A stretch of DNA of 64,000 bases, taken from Phorcus lineatus. Lineage: Eukaryota; Mollusca; Gastropoda; Trochida; Trochidae. Location: contig OV121088.1 of assembly GCA_921293015.1 (NCBI GenBank), positions 2,852,001 through 2,916,000 of the forward strand. Direction: 5' to 3'. Shown piece after piece: positions 10,452 through 20,991 of this stretch (the first letter of the stretch is position 1; each line of letters starts with the position of its first letter). The translations under genes and the position numbers were made by a program. The notes beneath the pieces are model-generated. The model was given only the letters and a program-made list of their open reading frames with translations. It was not told the DNA's origin and searched no databases.

Positions 10452-11660
10452 ATTTTCATAATGAGAAGAATTAATAGTGGAGTAAATGGGAAAAGGGATA
10501 TAGGTTTTAGCTGCATGTTTTGTTTATTTAGAATTTTAAGTGAAGAAGTGTTGGTTTAGCTTTTTAATCCTGGAGGAGTTCCTCCAAGAGTTGGTTAAAT
10601 TTATTTAGGGAGATGGTGATGAATTTGGATTTTTTAGCTTGTTTGTAGATTTTATGTCGGGTTGGGTCGCGGATCGAGAGCGCTGCTGTGATGAATGTTG
10701 CGATTGCAAGATTTTGAGGTATTTTAGTTTTGGGGCTGTTGGGATTTACCTTGCCCGTTGGAAGATGAGGTTTAAATTTAGCTAAAAGAGTTTTAGGTTT
10801 GGTTTGGGAGCTTTGGGCGGATGGAATTAATGGGATGGAAGGCGTAGGGCGGGGAAGGGAGGGGGAAGCTTTGGGCCTTACACTTTTGCAGTGTGCGCTG
10901 GGCTGGGTTTGGGGTATAGCTGTATGGGCGGGGTTAGACTGGGTGGGTTGGAAAGTGGCAGAGTCCATAGGCTCTTCCTGGTAGGGGGCTACCTCGTGCT
11001 TGAGTGCCAAAAATAATGGAAGAGGGGAGATAAGGTGTATTAAAATATAGTCATGGTTTTGAGTGGGATTATTTTGCTACCGTCAGAGGAATTTGCGGTA
11101 TGGCGTTGGGCCTTTATGATTTGGGGTTGGTTAAGTTTATTTGCCTCTGAGCGGCAGTATTGAAGAGCTTCGTCATCCTCATAAGGAGGGAAGATGATGG
11201 TCCCCTGTGACTCTGTTTCCCATAGGGGAGTTTGGAATAATACATTGAAGGATAAAATGGTTTTAAATGTTTTGGCGGCTTCGGCCGAAATAGAGTTGAG
11301 AAATTGAATTTGGAAGCCAGTTCCTAGTGGTTTAATATGTTTGATTTTGATGCCATGGCTAGTAAGGAAGGTGCCCACTCTGTCAAAGAATAAATTTCTC
11401 TCTAGTTTTATAAAGGTAAATGATGGTGAAATATTGTCTACTTGTAAAAGATTGTGACTATGTATCTTATCGTTATGAATAATGATAAATTGTATATTTG
11501 AATCGTTAATGTAATTTGGATATTTCTGTAAATTAATTACTGTAAAATCATTTATTTTAGCGGGATGTTGTTTTCGCGCAAACATTAAAAATGACTGATT
11601 CGCGGGGTTTAATTTTTGCGCACATCGACTTGGCAGTAGCAAAAATTTAGTGAGCAAATC
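10452..11660 (-). mobile_element. Same LINE, 5' half with ORF1
   Basis: Minus-strand sequence holding ORF1 (11657 to 10564), then a ~105-base gap, then ATG AAA ATT (10459-10451), the first three codons of ORF2. ORF2 continues at 4383 beyond the DIRS insertion. The 5' boundary of the LINE is not sharp; it lies somewhere near 11660-11700. Confidence 0.78.
10564..11657 (-). pseudogene. LINE ORF1 protein (one frameshift)
   Basis: Two open frames in series, 11657-11040 and 11010-10564, separated by a frame change. The first piece contains a probable internal start (MFARKQHPAK) and an alpha/beta region (IKHIKPLGTGFQIQF...AEAAKTF) that resembles the RNA-binding fold of I/Jockey ORF1 proteins. The second is Pro/Ser/Gln-rich and then basic, ending LNKFNQLLEELLQD. 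ORF1 proteins bind LINE RNA as a chaperone. No zinc knuckle is visible. Assignment rests mainly on its place directly upstream of the ORF2 start. Confidence 0.62.
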
Positions 11661-12345
11661 TTAATGCATCTTGCAGCAAAGATTACAGTGAAACTAGTAG
11701 TAATTAACTTATAAAAACAATAACATTTATTCAAAAAGTCAATGATCAAAATTTGTTTATTTATTGTCATTAAACGTATTCAAGTTTTGAAGTGGTAACG
11801 ATACCTGTCGCAAAGTTTTCCCGGAAGTTAACATTTGGAACGGTTTAGTTTGATCTTTAACTACAAACAATAGTGTTCGAATGATGTGACTTCTCAAAAT
11901 CTCGTTCTAAGAAATTTAATACCGAACCGAAAATATACCGAATCGAGGGTCCTGTACCGCAATACACACCAAATCGAAGCTCAAGCGTACCGCAATCAAA
12001 ACATGAGGACACGCATATTGGCTATCAAGAGTGGACTCTGCCAGGCCGGATTATTGTGATGACTGTGTTTGCACAACAAACAACGTGCATATCGGCGTAC
12101 ACACTTGTGAGAGCCCTAATTAGTGACTCGTCATTAATGAACGAACCATACATTCCTGTGAGTAATAAAATGAGTCAACCAAATTATTTGTCTGTTATTG
12201 GTTTTCTTCACGTTCATAACCATAATATTTCGAGATGTTTTATTATTTGCACATTATGGCTTTGCGCGAAAAGCGCGAAAATTAAACCCCCGCGAAATAT
12301 TATGATTTTACATTATACATTTTTCTTATTTCTATAAATATATAT
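11661..12345. other. no gene recognised
   Basis: AT-rich sequence with no convincing exon and no recognised repeat, apart from a few GAA/CGA-rich short words near 11910-12000. Confidence 0.5.
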
Positions 12346-12349
12346 TTAA

Positions 12350-14123
12350 CCCTTAAGATGCGGGTCCCGGAATATTCCGGGATGAAATTAGCTTTGCCCG
12401 CAAGTCCCCTTAGCGAGATGCGAGTAGCACACTCTATTATTCTCACGCTAACTAATTATCGCCCTGGGTCTCAGTAGCGAAGGACGGAAATTTATTGCTC
12501 AGCATTAATCTCAGTTCAACGCTTGTATTTTCGTTCCGGCTGTCGCTAAGCTACCGTGTTTTGTTCGTTGGTGTTCTAAATAATGCGCAAACATGTTCCG
12601 AAAGTTATGCGAACATTGATAATGTTTATCATATGTTTATCGTTTACCGAGAATAAAGATACGGCAACTTCCGCAAAATTGTGACTTTTGTTTATTCTTT
12701 ACGTTTTTACCATTTTCTCGCACTTTATATCACATAAACTTCTCGGTAAATTTTGCAATTTCATATATCAAAATATAGAGAAAAGGATGATCTTTATTGC
12801 CATATAAAATTGGTATGTACAAGAAAATCAGAAAGGACCCGGCGCGCATCGCACAAACAGGTAATTTCTCTATTCATATTTTGTTAACCGACAAGCGATT
12901 TTTTTTCAACTGCTTTTTACACTCGCTTTCAATTCAACGGCAGAGCGCATTATCAACATTTTTATATCACAATATAGGGGAAAGGATCGTCTTCAATTCT
13001 ATATGAAATTTGCAAATTACAATTAGACAATAAAGGAGCGGTTAGTGATGTCGCAATTATCAAAATCTGTTCTCAAATACCTGAGGGTACCATCTTTGCA
13101 TACTTTATATATTTCAAACCAAGTGGTACATCGTAAAGAAGAAATAAATACCTTCATTTTCATGTGTAAAATAAAACGTGTGGAAATCATGCGACAAATG
13201 TTGCGGTAAGGCGATTATCAAAGACTTTATTACTAGCTATACCCATGTTTCGTTGGTAATAACTTCTAATTACAGTGCAATAGATTGTTATAATTTATTT
13301 CTTCGTAAAGAAGAATAAATTGCCTTCAATTTCATATATAATTTGCATGTATACAAAGCGATTAACATGATTTATAAAGTTCGAAATAAAGACAATTTAT
13401 ATTGTGTGTGAGTGTATGTTTCAGCGGGGATACCCCGCCTGCAAGCGCTGAGCGCGTGCGTTTGCCCGGGGCTATTAGCGTAGTAATATTACTGTGGGGG
13501 TCAGAACGTTTTCGGGATTTATCACTACCCTGTTTTCGTAATTTTTATCTTTCGTTTAGGATGGCGTATCGTAATAAAATTAATCGTGAAATATAGAGCA
13601 AGAAATCAGCTTCAATTCCGTATATATTTTGCATATGTGCACTCAATGATTAAATGATTTTATAATGTTTGAAATGAAGACAATTTTTAAAATTTTGTAA
13701 AATTCGTTCTAGACATATTTCAAAAATAATTTTTATATCGATGTGAAGAGGAACTATTCATCTTTAGTTTCGTTTTGATTTCGCGCATGCGTTCTTAGAA
13801 TTTATTGAGTTGTGGCGCCCGAATTGAAAACAAGTTTACTTCGGTTGTAGAAACTGTTCTAGGGGTGATAGAAACTTCATTCAAAGTGTCAAGTAAGTAT
13901 CATCCATTTGTAACTCGGGATTCGCTGACTAGCTTTGTTTAAAACGACGATAAGGTCCGTATTTCGCCATGTAAACACGTCATATGTTTTTAAAACAGTC
14001 GCATCTGGCGGCGCTGGAAAATTCGGCCACGGGCTAATTGCGCTATATCGGTAGCGAGGCGAGTGCTGGAAAATTCAGCCACGGGGGCAAAACTGGTCAA
14101 AATAATATTCAGCAACGGAAGGG
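12350..14123. mobile_element. non-autonomous piggyBac-like element (copy A), TTAA-flanked
   Basis: 1774 bp bounded by TTAA on both sides (12346-12349, 14124-14127), the piggyBac target duplication. The left end CCCTTAAGATGC...CCCGGAATATTCCGGGATG matches the right ends of the piggyBac element at 40238-44139 and of the copy at 58991-60596. The right end (reverse complement CCCTTCCGTTGC, with GTGGCTGAATTTTCCAGC inside) matches their left ends. The interior holds degenerate repeats of a unit containing GAAGACAATTTATTC and no transposase. Long inverted similarity to the 59-60.5 kb copy shows it is a family. Confidence 0.85.
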
Positions 14124-14127
14124 TTAA

Positions 14128-14880
14128 TGTAATTTGGGTAATATCTTGCCCATGATAATACCTTGAATCATGCAGCAGTAATTTGTAATCATTTATCTTC
14201 CCTAACCCTATCATTTAAAGGTATACGTTCATGTTGAAAATTCATTGTTAGTTTTCACTAATATTTTTCCCATTTATCCATCTATAAACTTTGCATTCTG
14301 CACAAAATATAACTTCAAATATCTAATAAACTCAAAAGTACACAAATTTATTATATGGAATATGCAATTAGCACTTTGAGTCTTCCTTACAAAGCAAAGC
14401 ATCTTTTTTAGTCTTTTGTGACGATAAATATGTTATCCATGCATGCAGCGTTTCCATTCGCTGAAATATTGCATTAAAGTCTATGTTGCAATATTTTGCC
14501 ATTAGGGAAATCTGCTGAAGCCCGAGAAGAGCTTGTATTACTATTAGAACATTGGTTGTGTAGGAATTAATCAAGGAGCCACAACTGGACAAACAGTCGG
14601 GTAGAGAATTGTCAGCAGTAACGTGGCGATTCGCTCATCACTGTCGCTTACCATCAACACCGTACAATGTTTGTGCTGACATGTTGACTGAAAGTAAGAC
14701 ACGCGAAGCACACGTGATGAAAATGTTTTGATGGGAAACTCTCTTATTGGTGCAAGTTCAATCCAATATTGTGTAACGGATGTATCATAATCGTACAGTA
14801 ATCATCTGACTCCGTGTTCAGTACGAGCTGTCATCGTGGTCTTAAAGTTTAGCACTCTATAATAGTATACTGCAAGAGGG
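14128..14880. other. no gene recognised
   Basis: AT-rich; short open frames only, none with coding character. Confidence 0.45.
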
Positions 14881-14889
14881 ACAATTTAT

Positions 14890-15230
14890 CAATCGTGTTG
14901 TGGTTTTGTTGTGGTTGTGTTGTGGTTGTGTGGTGGTTGTGCTATTATCATGTCCTTAGGCTGAAGCATGATCAACACAATCACAACACATACACTATAC
15001 AATCGCCACAAAATCACTACACGATCGACACCCACAACACGATTTTCTGAAATCAGGAACATGTTTGCGATTTGAACAAATCATGTTTTACAAATAGCAC
15101 GATCAATTCAATCACTCTATGATAACCACTCAATAACAGCACAAATTAACAACACAATAACAACACGATGACTACACAACACTTTCGTACAGCGATCGTA
15201 GTCGATCGTACGTAGTGTGAGTTGGGCTTA
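14890..15230. repeat. strand-switching GT/CA low-complexity repeat
   Basis: 14890-14942 is built of TTGTGG/TTGTGT words, while 14970-15180 is rich in the complementary CACAAC/ACAACAC words. The two flanks can therefore pair as an imperfect foldback. GATCG-containing motifs (ACGATCGAC, CGATCGTAGTCGATCG) are interspersed. It looks like a decayed foldback or tandem element. Confidence 0.5.
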
Positions 15231-15310
15231 AAGAAAGACTTTTTAAACTTTGTACTTAAGTTATTAGAAAAATATCTGCATTCAGAGGAATTTTAGCTAT
15301 GGATATGTAT

Positions 15311-15377
15311 CATCCCAACTTGGGATCGCGTCCCAACTTGGAATTCCAAGTTGGGACGTCCCATCTTGAGATGGGAC
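15311..15377. repeat. cluster of three adjacent perfect or near-perfect palindromes
   Basis: TCCCAACTTGGGA (15313-15325), a perfect 30-bp palindrome centred on GAATTC (15329-15358), and GTCCCATCT-TG-AGATGGGAC (15358-15377) follow each other with almost no spacer. All share a TCCCA/TGGGA core. Confidence 0.75.
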
Positions 15378-15980
15378 GGCGGATACTTTAACTTGTTCAT
15401 AATATTCTTATTCTAATGTTGAATTTAGTAAGAACATGATAACATGTATCATTTAGATAGCGCTTTAAGGCCCTCGAAAGATATTTTGATTTTATGTTGA
15501 TTTTCATGACTTATTGGCTATATCTATATCTCATCGCATACGAGTCTCTCATCATAGTACAATACGATTTCAAAAGTAATTCTTATACAAAATTTTATAT
15601 ATTTTTTATCATATTCTTAAATATTTTATTTGTGACAGCATGTTAAGCAAATAAAAAAGAAAGAAATATTGTATACACTCAAAACCCACTCCTAGTGAAT
15701 ACCAAGAATGCTAATGCCTTGTAATCAGTTCAAATTCTTACACATAAACCGTTCCATTAAGCAAGATTTCAATGTACTCATTGTGTTTGATAGTCGAATC
15801 TAAGACTTTATTTTTCTTAAACATATTTCACAAACACTAACCTATAAGTTGTGTTCCGTCAATGCTTATAAGATGTCCAGTAAATAAATCCAGTTATGCC
15901 TCCTCTTATTTCCGATCTAACCTGATCTGATCAGTGTCGTGGTGCAAATGGCTAACATACCTGCTTGGTAGTTCAGAGAA

Positions 15981-16016
15981 GGGTGTGGGGTGGGTGGAGG
16001 GGGGAGGGGGAGGGGG
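15981..16016 (+). repeat. G-quadruplex-capable tract
   Basis: GGG-T-G-T-GGGG-T-GGG ... GGGGGG-A-GGGGG-A-GGGGG: six runs of at least three G with one- to four-base spacers. Confidence 0.65.
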
Positions 16017-16561
16017 TCCGAAAGAAGGGATTTTGGTAAACATCCGGTTCGGTTATGACACTAATACCTGTGTGTCACCTTCCAATTAGTGACAAGAATG
16101 GGTACCAATTGTACATGAGCATGCTTGTAACAATAAGGTACACGCCGATCGTTTGTTGTATTAGTCAATGATTATCATTCATATTTATCAAGGCATTGGC
16201 CCCTATCGGCAATATCACTGATTATAAAATGTATATTTGAGCAATTACAGAAATGTCAATAATAACTCTGCCTCGTTGTTACATAATTTTGTATTAGTAT
16301 TTATGTAATATACTATGTACCACTGTGAGTGGTTTTAGTGAATAAAGAACTTGAACTTGAAGAACTTGATAGGAAGCAGACGTGATCAAATGTTTATGTT
16401 TATTGTTATTGTGTTGTTATTCGATGAAAGTATTTTTCATAAACAGAAAGTTAATCATGTAAAGTAACCAAAATGAAATCTAACATCATCCATTGATTAT
16501 TTATGGAGAAAAAAAGGCTTTTTAATATAATTTTAAAAAAATTAGAACAAAGTTTCCAAGA

Positions 16562-16690
16562 GTTACTCACCGCAATGCATAGCCACAATGGTGCTGCGGG
16601 CTTTTTCCCTGCACTAATACTAGCAGCTGCGATATAAGTGAAATAATCTTGAAAGTGGCGTTAATCCCAACTCACCTCACCTCCAAGATT
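16562..16690 (+). mobile_element. SINE, 3' body fragment
   Basis: Matches the 3' half of the SINEs at 50840-51150 and 44695-44960: CCGCAATGCATAGCCACAAT ... GATATAAGTGAAATA-TCTTGAAAG ... CACCTCACC. The tRNA-like head is absent. Confidence 0.7.
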
Positions 16691-18130
16691 TACAAAAGAA
16701 GATTATGGTTTAAACATATTTTTGTTCATTTCAAAAAAAAAAAAAAAAGATTTGCAAGCAAGCTGGAAGCTTATATTAATGCCGCGTCAATAAAAATAAT
16801 ATTTTGAAACCATCAAACATACAACACAAAGTTATGTCAAACCAATACGATGTACAGTTGCAACACAATTCGGTTAAGATATTCAATATTGCAAGGGCAA
16901 TTTCTTCATGCTAATTCAGAAATAAATTATTTCAACTTATTTCCTATCAATACTAAAAGAAGATTATTAACGGAGTTTGTTGACTTTGAGTTCATTAAGA
17001 AACTTTGTTTACCTTCACAAGACCTTTTGACACAAACCAGGGTACAGAGTTGAGAAAAATATTTCTTCTACTTAACCCGAGGTAACATGTGATTTCGATC
17101 AGTATGAAAAGGTTGTTTTTATATGTACAAGCGTCTATCTAGGCTTGTTAGAAGCGTTGAATTGAGATAATTGTTGTGTGTTGTTACTGCTAATACGTTA
17201 ATCAACGGAGTCACATAAGATGAGTAGGTGAGAGGGAAGAAATACATTTCAGTGTATTATTGTTGTTTTACAGCTGAAAGTCTACTTAACTAATCGTTTT
17301 GTTATCTTAAATATGCTTCTTAACATGTCTTCAGAGGACTAAATGATTCATATTGTTATTGCTTATACAAATTTTATATAGAAGCTGTAATTTCTTATAC
17401 AAATTTGATATTGAATTTGTCATTGCTTGTTGTAAAATATTATCATATTTCATTGTATGAGAATATGCAATATCTGTAAACATATAATGGTTAGTAAGTA
17501 TAATACTCTGATTTAAACAGTATCTTATTTCCATAAAACATGTGTTACACAGAATTCAGAATATATATACAAAAAGGAAAAAGGATGAGGAAGGGAGAAA
17601 TGACTATATAAATTCTTTTCCTGAAACAAACATAAAACAAGGACATTGATGGAAATATACATTTGCAATTATTCTTACAAAACTAAAATTTATATTTAAC
17701 TTTGTCTACCTTACATTTGGTAAAAATGTTAGGAAAGAGCTTTAAAAATCGGTTGGTATCATTTACGAAATGATAAACAGATATTATTAGGAATTCGTTA
17801 ACACTCTGTGACAAAGGTTTGTCGCCGTTAAGAAAGTTTTCAGTATAGTGATATGATTTACTAGGGAATATTCAAGCCCTATGTTGGCACTACTGGACAA
17901 TATCTAAATTGTTTGGGAACCAGACTTTGGTAATAGGAACTTTTAATTTCCAAGTCGCCAAGTAGGTAAACAAGATAATAAATTGTTTAAACAGCATTGG
18001 CTGATCGGTGTCTCCATATGTTGTTTTAGCCTAACACTACCTACGGTGGGCAAATTGGTGCCCAATCATTGCCTCTGTCATGCCAAGCTGTCACATTAAC
18101 ATATTCAGTCTATTCAGTGCTGGATTGTAA
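16691..18130. other. no gene recognised
   Basis: AT-rich, with a ~20-A run near 16731-16749. Nothing with splice-site-bounded coding potential stands out. An ATG-led frame at 18133 that reaches a donor-like CAG/gtacgt at 18198 was considered but could not be linked in phase to the next exon. Confidence 0.4.
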
Positions 18131-18224
18131 CGATGGAGAGTACCTTAATTTCTGCTTATAGAAGGTTTTTGCATGGATTATTCATTTCTTTGTATCAGGT
18201 ACGTTTTTTAAATATATAATTTTA

Positions 18225-18746
18225 AAAACATTGATGTTTTGAATAAAGTTAAGAGGAAAGTGCAATTTTAATTTTGATGAATTTTGTGTGATATTTTTTC
18301 CATCTCTGTTCAAACCATAACCAGCCCTTAGCTCTAACGCCGGCGCCGTGTTATTGAATGCCTGCCTTCATGAACTGTCGGGGTTTCGCCCATAAGCACG
18401 GGAGACATCGATACAGGTCACATACAATACATAACTGTATATGACCTGTATCGATTTCTCCCGTGCTTGTGGTTTCGCCGTGTTTGACCGCGTAACGAAG
18501 TTGCATACGTTTATTAAATTGGAATTTTATATAATTGTGAATTTCAAATGTTAATCACAATAATGTAATCTTTTGTAAAAATGTCTGGCGAAAAAGTACT
18601 TAGACATTATTGTTGGTAGGCAACCAGTGAATTCTTGCGCGTTAGATGAAGTAAACAGAAGACTGTATAACCAGATTATACACCATTTAATGTTTCACAG
18701 CAGCCAATCAGAATTGGGTATTTTGCACAGTTATGGTAGAATTTTG
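18225..18746 (+). repeat. dispersed repeat, copy 1 (paralogue at 55350-55771)
   Basis: About 440 bp of high similarity to 55350-55771, running from TTGAATAAAGTTA through GCCGGCGCCGTGTT to CACAGTTATGGTAGAATTTT. It includes a CCAATCAGAATTGGGTA stretch that resembles a CCAAT-box promoter element. It is interrupted by the hairpin element at 18391-18471. Nature unknown; it could be a promoter-plus-first-exon duplicate or an unclassified transposon. Confidence 0.7.
18391..18471. mobile_element. 81-bp palindromic MITE with 8-bp target duplication
   Basis: The arms CATAAGCACGGGAGA...TCTCCCGTGCTTGTG form a near-perfect hairpin (about 35-bp arms including GATACAGGTCA). It is flanked by GTTTCGCC at 18383-18390 and 18472-18479. 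The paralogous repeat at 55.5 kb has a single GTTTCGCC (55505-55512) and no insert, giving a direct empty site. An 8-bp duplication with CA...TG ends fits the hAT superfamily. Confidence 0.85.
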
Positions 18747-19379
18747 GCTGTCTCTTTAGAAACAACAAGTCGAAATATACTGTTGACAAGGTTGAACCTA
18801 TAAACCTTAACAATAATCATAATCAAACGAAGTATCATCTTCTGAAGGATACATTTTTTACCAATGATCTGCTTAGGAAACTTTTCAACTAAGAATATGA
18901 ATTTTTGAGGGTCTATGAAAGAATACAGCTTCTCATAACTATTCAATAGGTTATATACTCTGGCTGCTTGTTTCAAGTTGGTAATTCAACTAACGGAAGA
19001 TAGAGCCAATTTTGTTATTTACAGATAATATGTTGCTCATATCAGTGATCCAAACATACATCACTATATTAAGAAAAGTGTTATTATTTGACATTGATGG
19101 GCTTCAAAAATCAAATTTCATATAAACATATTTGTGTGATTCAGTTATGATTTTCTTAAACCTTTGAGCATTACGTTTTTGTGAATGTAAAAGGTTTGGG
19201 TATTCTAATTGCTCCGCAAATGGACTTATGTAGGACATGCGCAGTGTTCTTTGGAAGAATTAATAGTATGATTATATGATATAATAGACTAATCATATAC
19301 TGAAGCAACCATTTAATATCTATACTGCTACTTATATATGTAGGGAAGTCAATAAGTTCATAGAAGTTGATATAAAACA

Positions 19380-20100
19380 GAAGACAGTGGTTGTGATATT
19401 GGTTTTATTTTTCAATATAATCTCCTTGGACCTCAATGCACTTTCCCCTTTGTCTTTGAGACTGTCTATGCCCTTGCGATACAAGTCTTCTTACTGGCCT
19501 CTCAGCCACCCCTCAGTAGCTGCCTTTAGTTCATCATCATCTCCAAATCTTGTACCATACAAGTGTGATTTCAAATTGTATATAAGTAGCACATCCAGTG
19601 AATCCCAGAAAATGGTCGCCATGATCTTGCCAGCAGAAGGCTAAGTTCTGAACTTCTTGTCTGCAGGAGAGTGCTTATGCTACCATTGCATGAATTCTTG
19701 CTTTGTGTCAGGATTCTTGGATGAATCCACGTTTTGTCCCATGTAACCAGACGGGCATGAAAGTTATCGGGATCAGCATTGTAGATGTCCAAGAGCTAAT
19801 GACTAGATTCAAACTGCTGGTGTTGACTTGTGCATTTAAGTTTTGTGGCACCAATCTTGCAAACACATGAAGCAAACAATTCCTTTATAAATGCCACACT
19901 CTGAAGATATTATGTCCACCTTTTTTTCTAAAATAGGACATGATAAAGCCCTATTAACCACATCATCTATAATGGCTTCAACAGGCCTTCCTGACCATGA
20001 GTCATCATCCAAGGAACTAGTTACACACAGCTGACCATTTTGCAACAGTAGAATATTGAGAGGCTTCTTTCCAATACACGTAATTGCCGGCAGTTAACTT
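19380..20100 (-). pseudogene. mariner/Tc1-type transposase relic
   Basis: The minus strand encodes pieces typical of mariner transposase. An N-terminal linker (SLDDDSWSGRPVEA, cf. the usual DxxRSGRP motif) lies near 20000. Around 19790-19720 is LVTWDKTWIHPR, the VTxDETWxHH motif with the first catalytic Asp replaced in its usual DE context by DK. Near 19620-19570, SAGKIMATIFWDSLDVLL matches the SAGKVMATVFWD motif containing the second catalytic Asp. The pieces lie in different frames with stops between them, so it is inactive. Terminal repeats were not clearly seen; GTAGGGAAGTCAATAAGTTC near 19341 may be one end. Confidence 0.75.
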
Positions 20101-20886
20101 GTCTTGGAAGAATGCACACTTTCCAAAATACAGCACAGAAACACAGAGAACTTTTTTCCTCTAGTAAAGGGACAGTGGGTACTGCCCATTCCTTTTACCC
20201 AACCTTGGAAATTACACCAGTCTGTTCAAGTCTATCTAACACAGCATCAACTTTTCGTATATGTGCATAAGGTAGGGGAGACGGGCAGGATGGGACATCA
20301 TGTATATCTATTGATTCCAAATAAGGAGGAAGAAAATATTAGTATTACACAAAGTGACATCATACACCATATGACAGATTATGCTGAAGGCTGAATATTT
20401 GATGTGGTTCAAACAATAGTAAGAAATAAAAATGTTTTCTATGTTTGGAGTAAAGTTTTAGCATCTCAGTAATTGTGATTTGATGTAAAGATGATATGCA
20501 AAACTAAGTTGATACCAATTGTTAGTGAAAAACTTGTCGCAGGGGAAGAGGTTACTGTAGGGAGGTATTGAGTACAAGAATATATGAGTGGTGGTGAGTC
20601 ATCATGTTTGGTGACAATTAATTGGATATTTTGCATGTAATTTATAAGTCTTCAGCTTAAGAGAATGAATCATTAAAGAATGATGATCTACAGAGGCTTC
20701 TTTTTATCATCAGTTTAGGAATATAAAATTTTGATGACTATATAGTCAGTTTTTATTTCAAATCATTCAATCTCATGCACTGACTCTTTTGATGACCTTG
20801 GGTTATTTTTAAGGTCATTGGCAAAGGGTTTTGCTTTTCTTTTCAATCTTGAAAGGTAGGACTGACAGGACATCATTCTGTTTTAG
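20101..20886. other. no gene recognised
   Basis: A 96-codon open frame (20104-20394) has no recognisable similarity and adjoins the mariner relic, so it is probably transposon debris. The rest is AT-rich intron-like sequence ending in the acceptor CATTCTGTTTTAG at 20874-20886. Confidence 0.4.
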
Positions 20887-20991
20887 TAAAAAAGAGTGCA
20901 AGCCTGAATCTGAAGTCAAGAAAGCAGAAAATAGAAGAAGCATTTCCAAAAGTGTTTTCTGGCTTGTATGATGAAGTTCCCTCCTTCACAG
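20887..20991 (+). CDS. exon, Bcl-2-like gene (first one identified)
   Basis: Acceptor TTTTAG at 20886, donor G/gtaaac at 20992, 105 bp, starting with 2 bases of a split codon and ending in phase 1. It encodes a basic-then-acidic stretch with IEEAFPKVFSGLYDEVPSF. This is the only frame without a stop. An upstream exon ending in phase 1 is required. Confidence 0.55.

Noticed and set aside
18133-18198. Possible first exon (ATG GAG AGT ... CAG/gtacgt)
   Set aside because: It ends in phase 0, but the next identified exon at 20887 needs phase 1, and no linking exon was seen.
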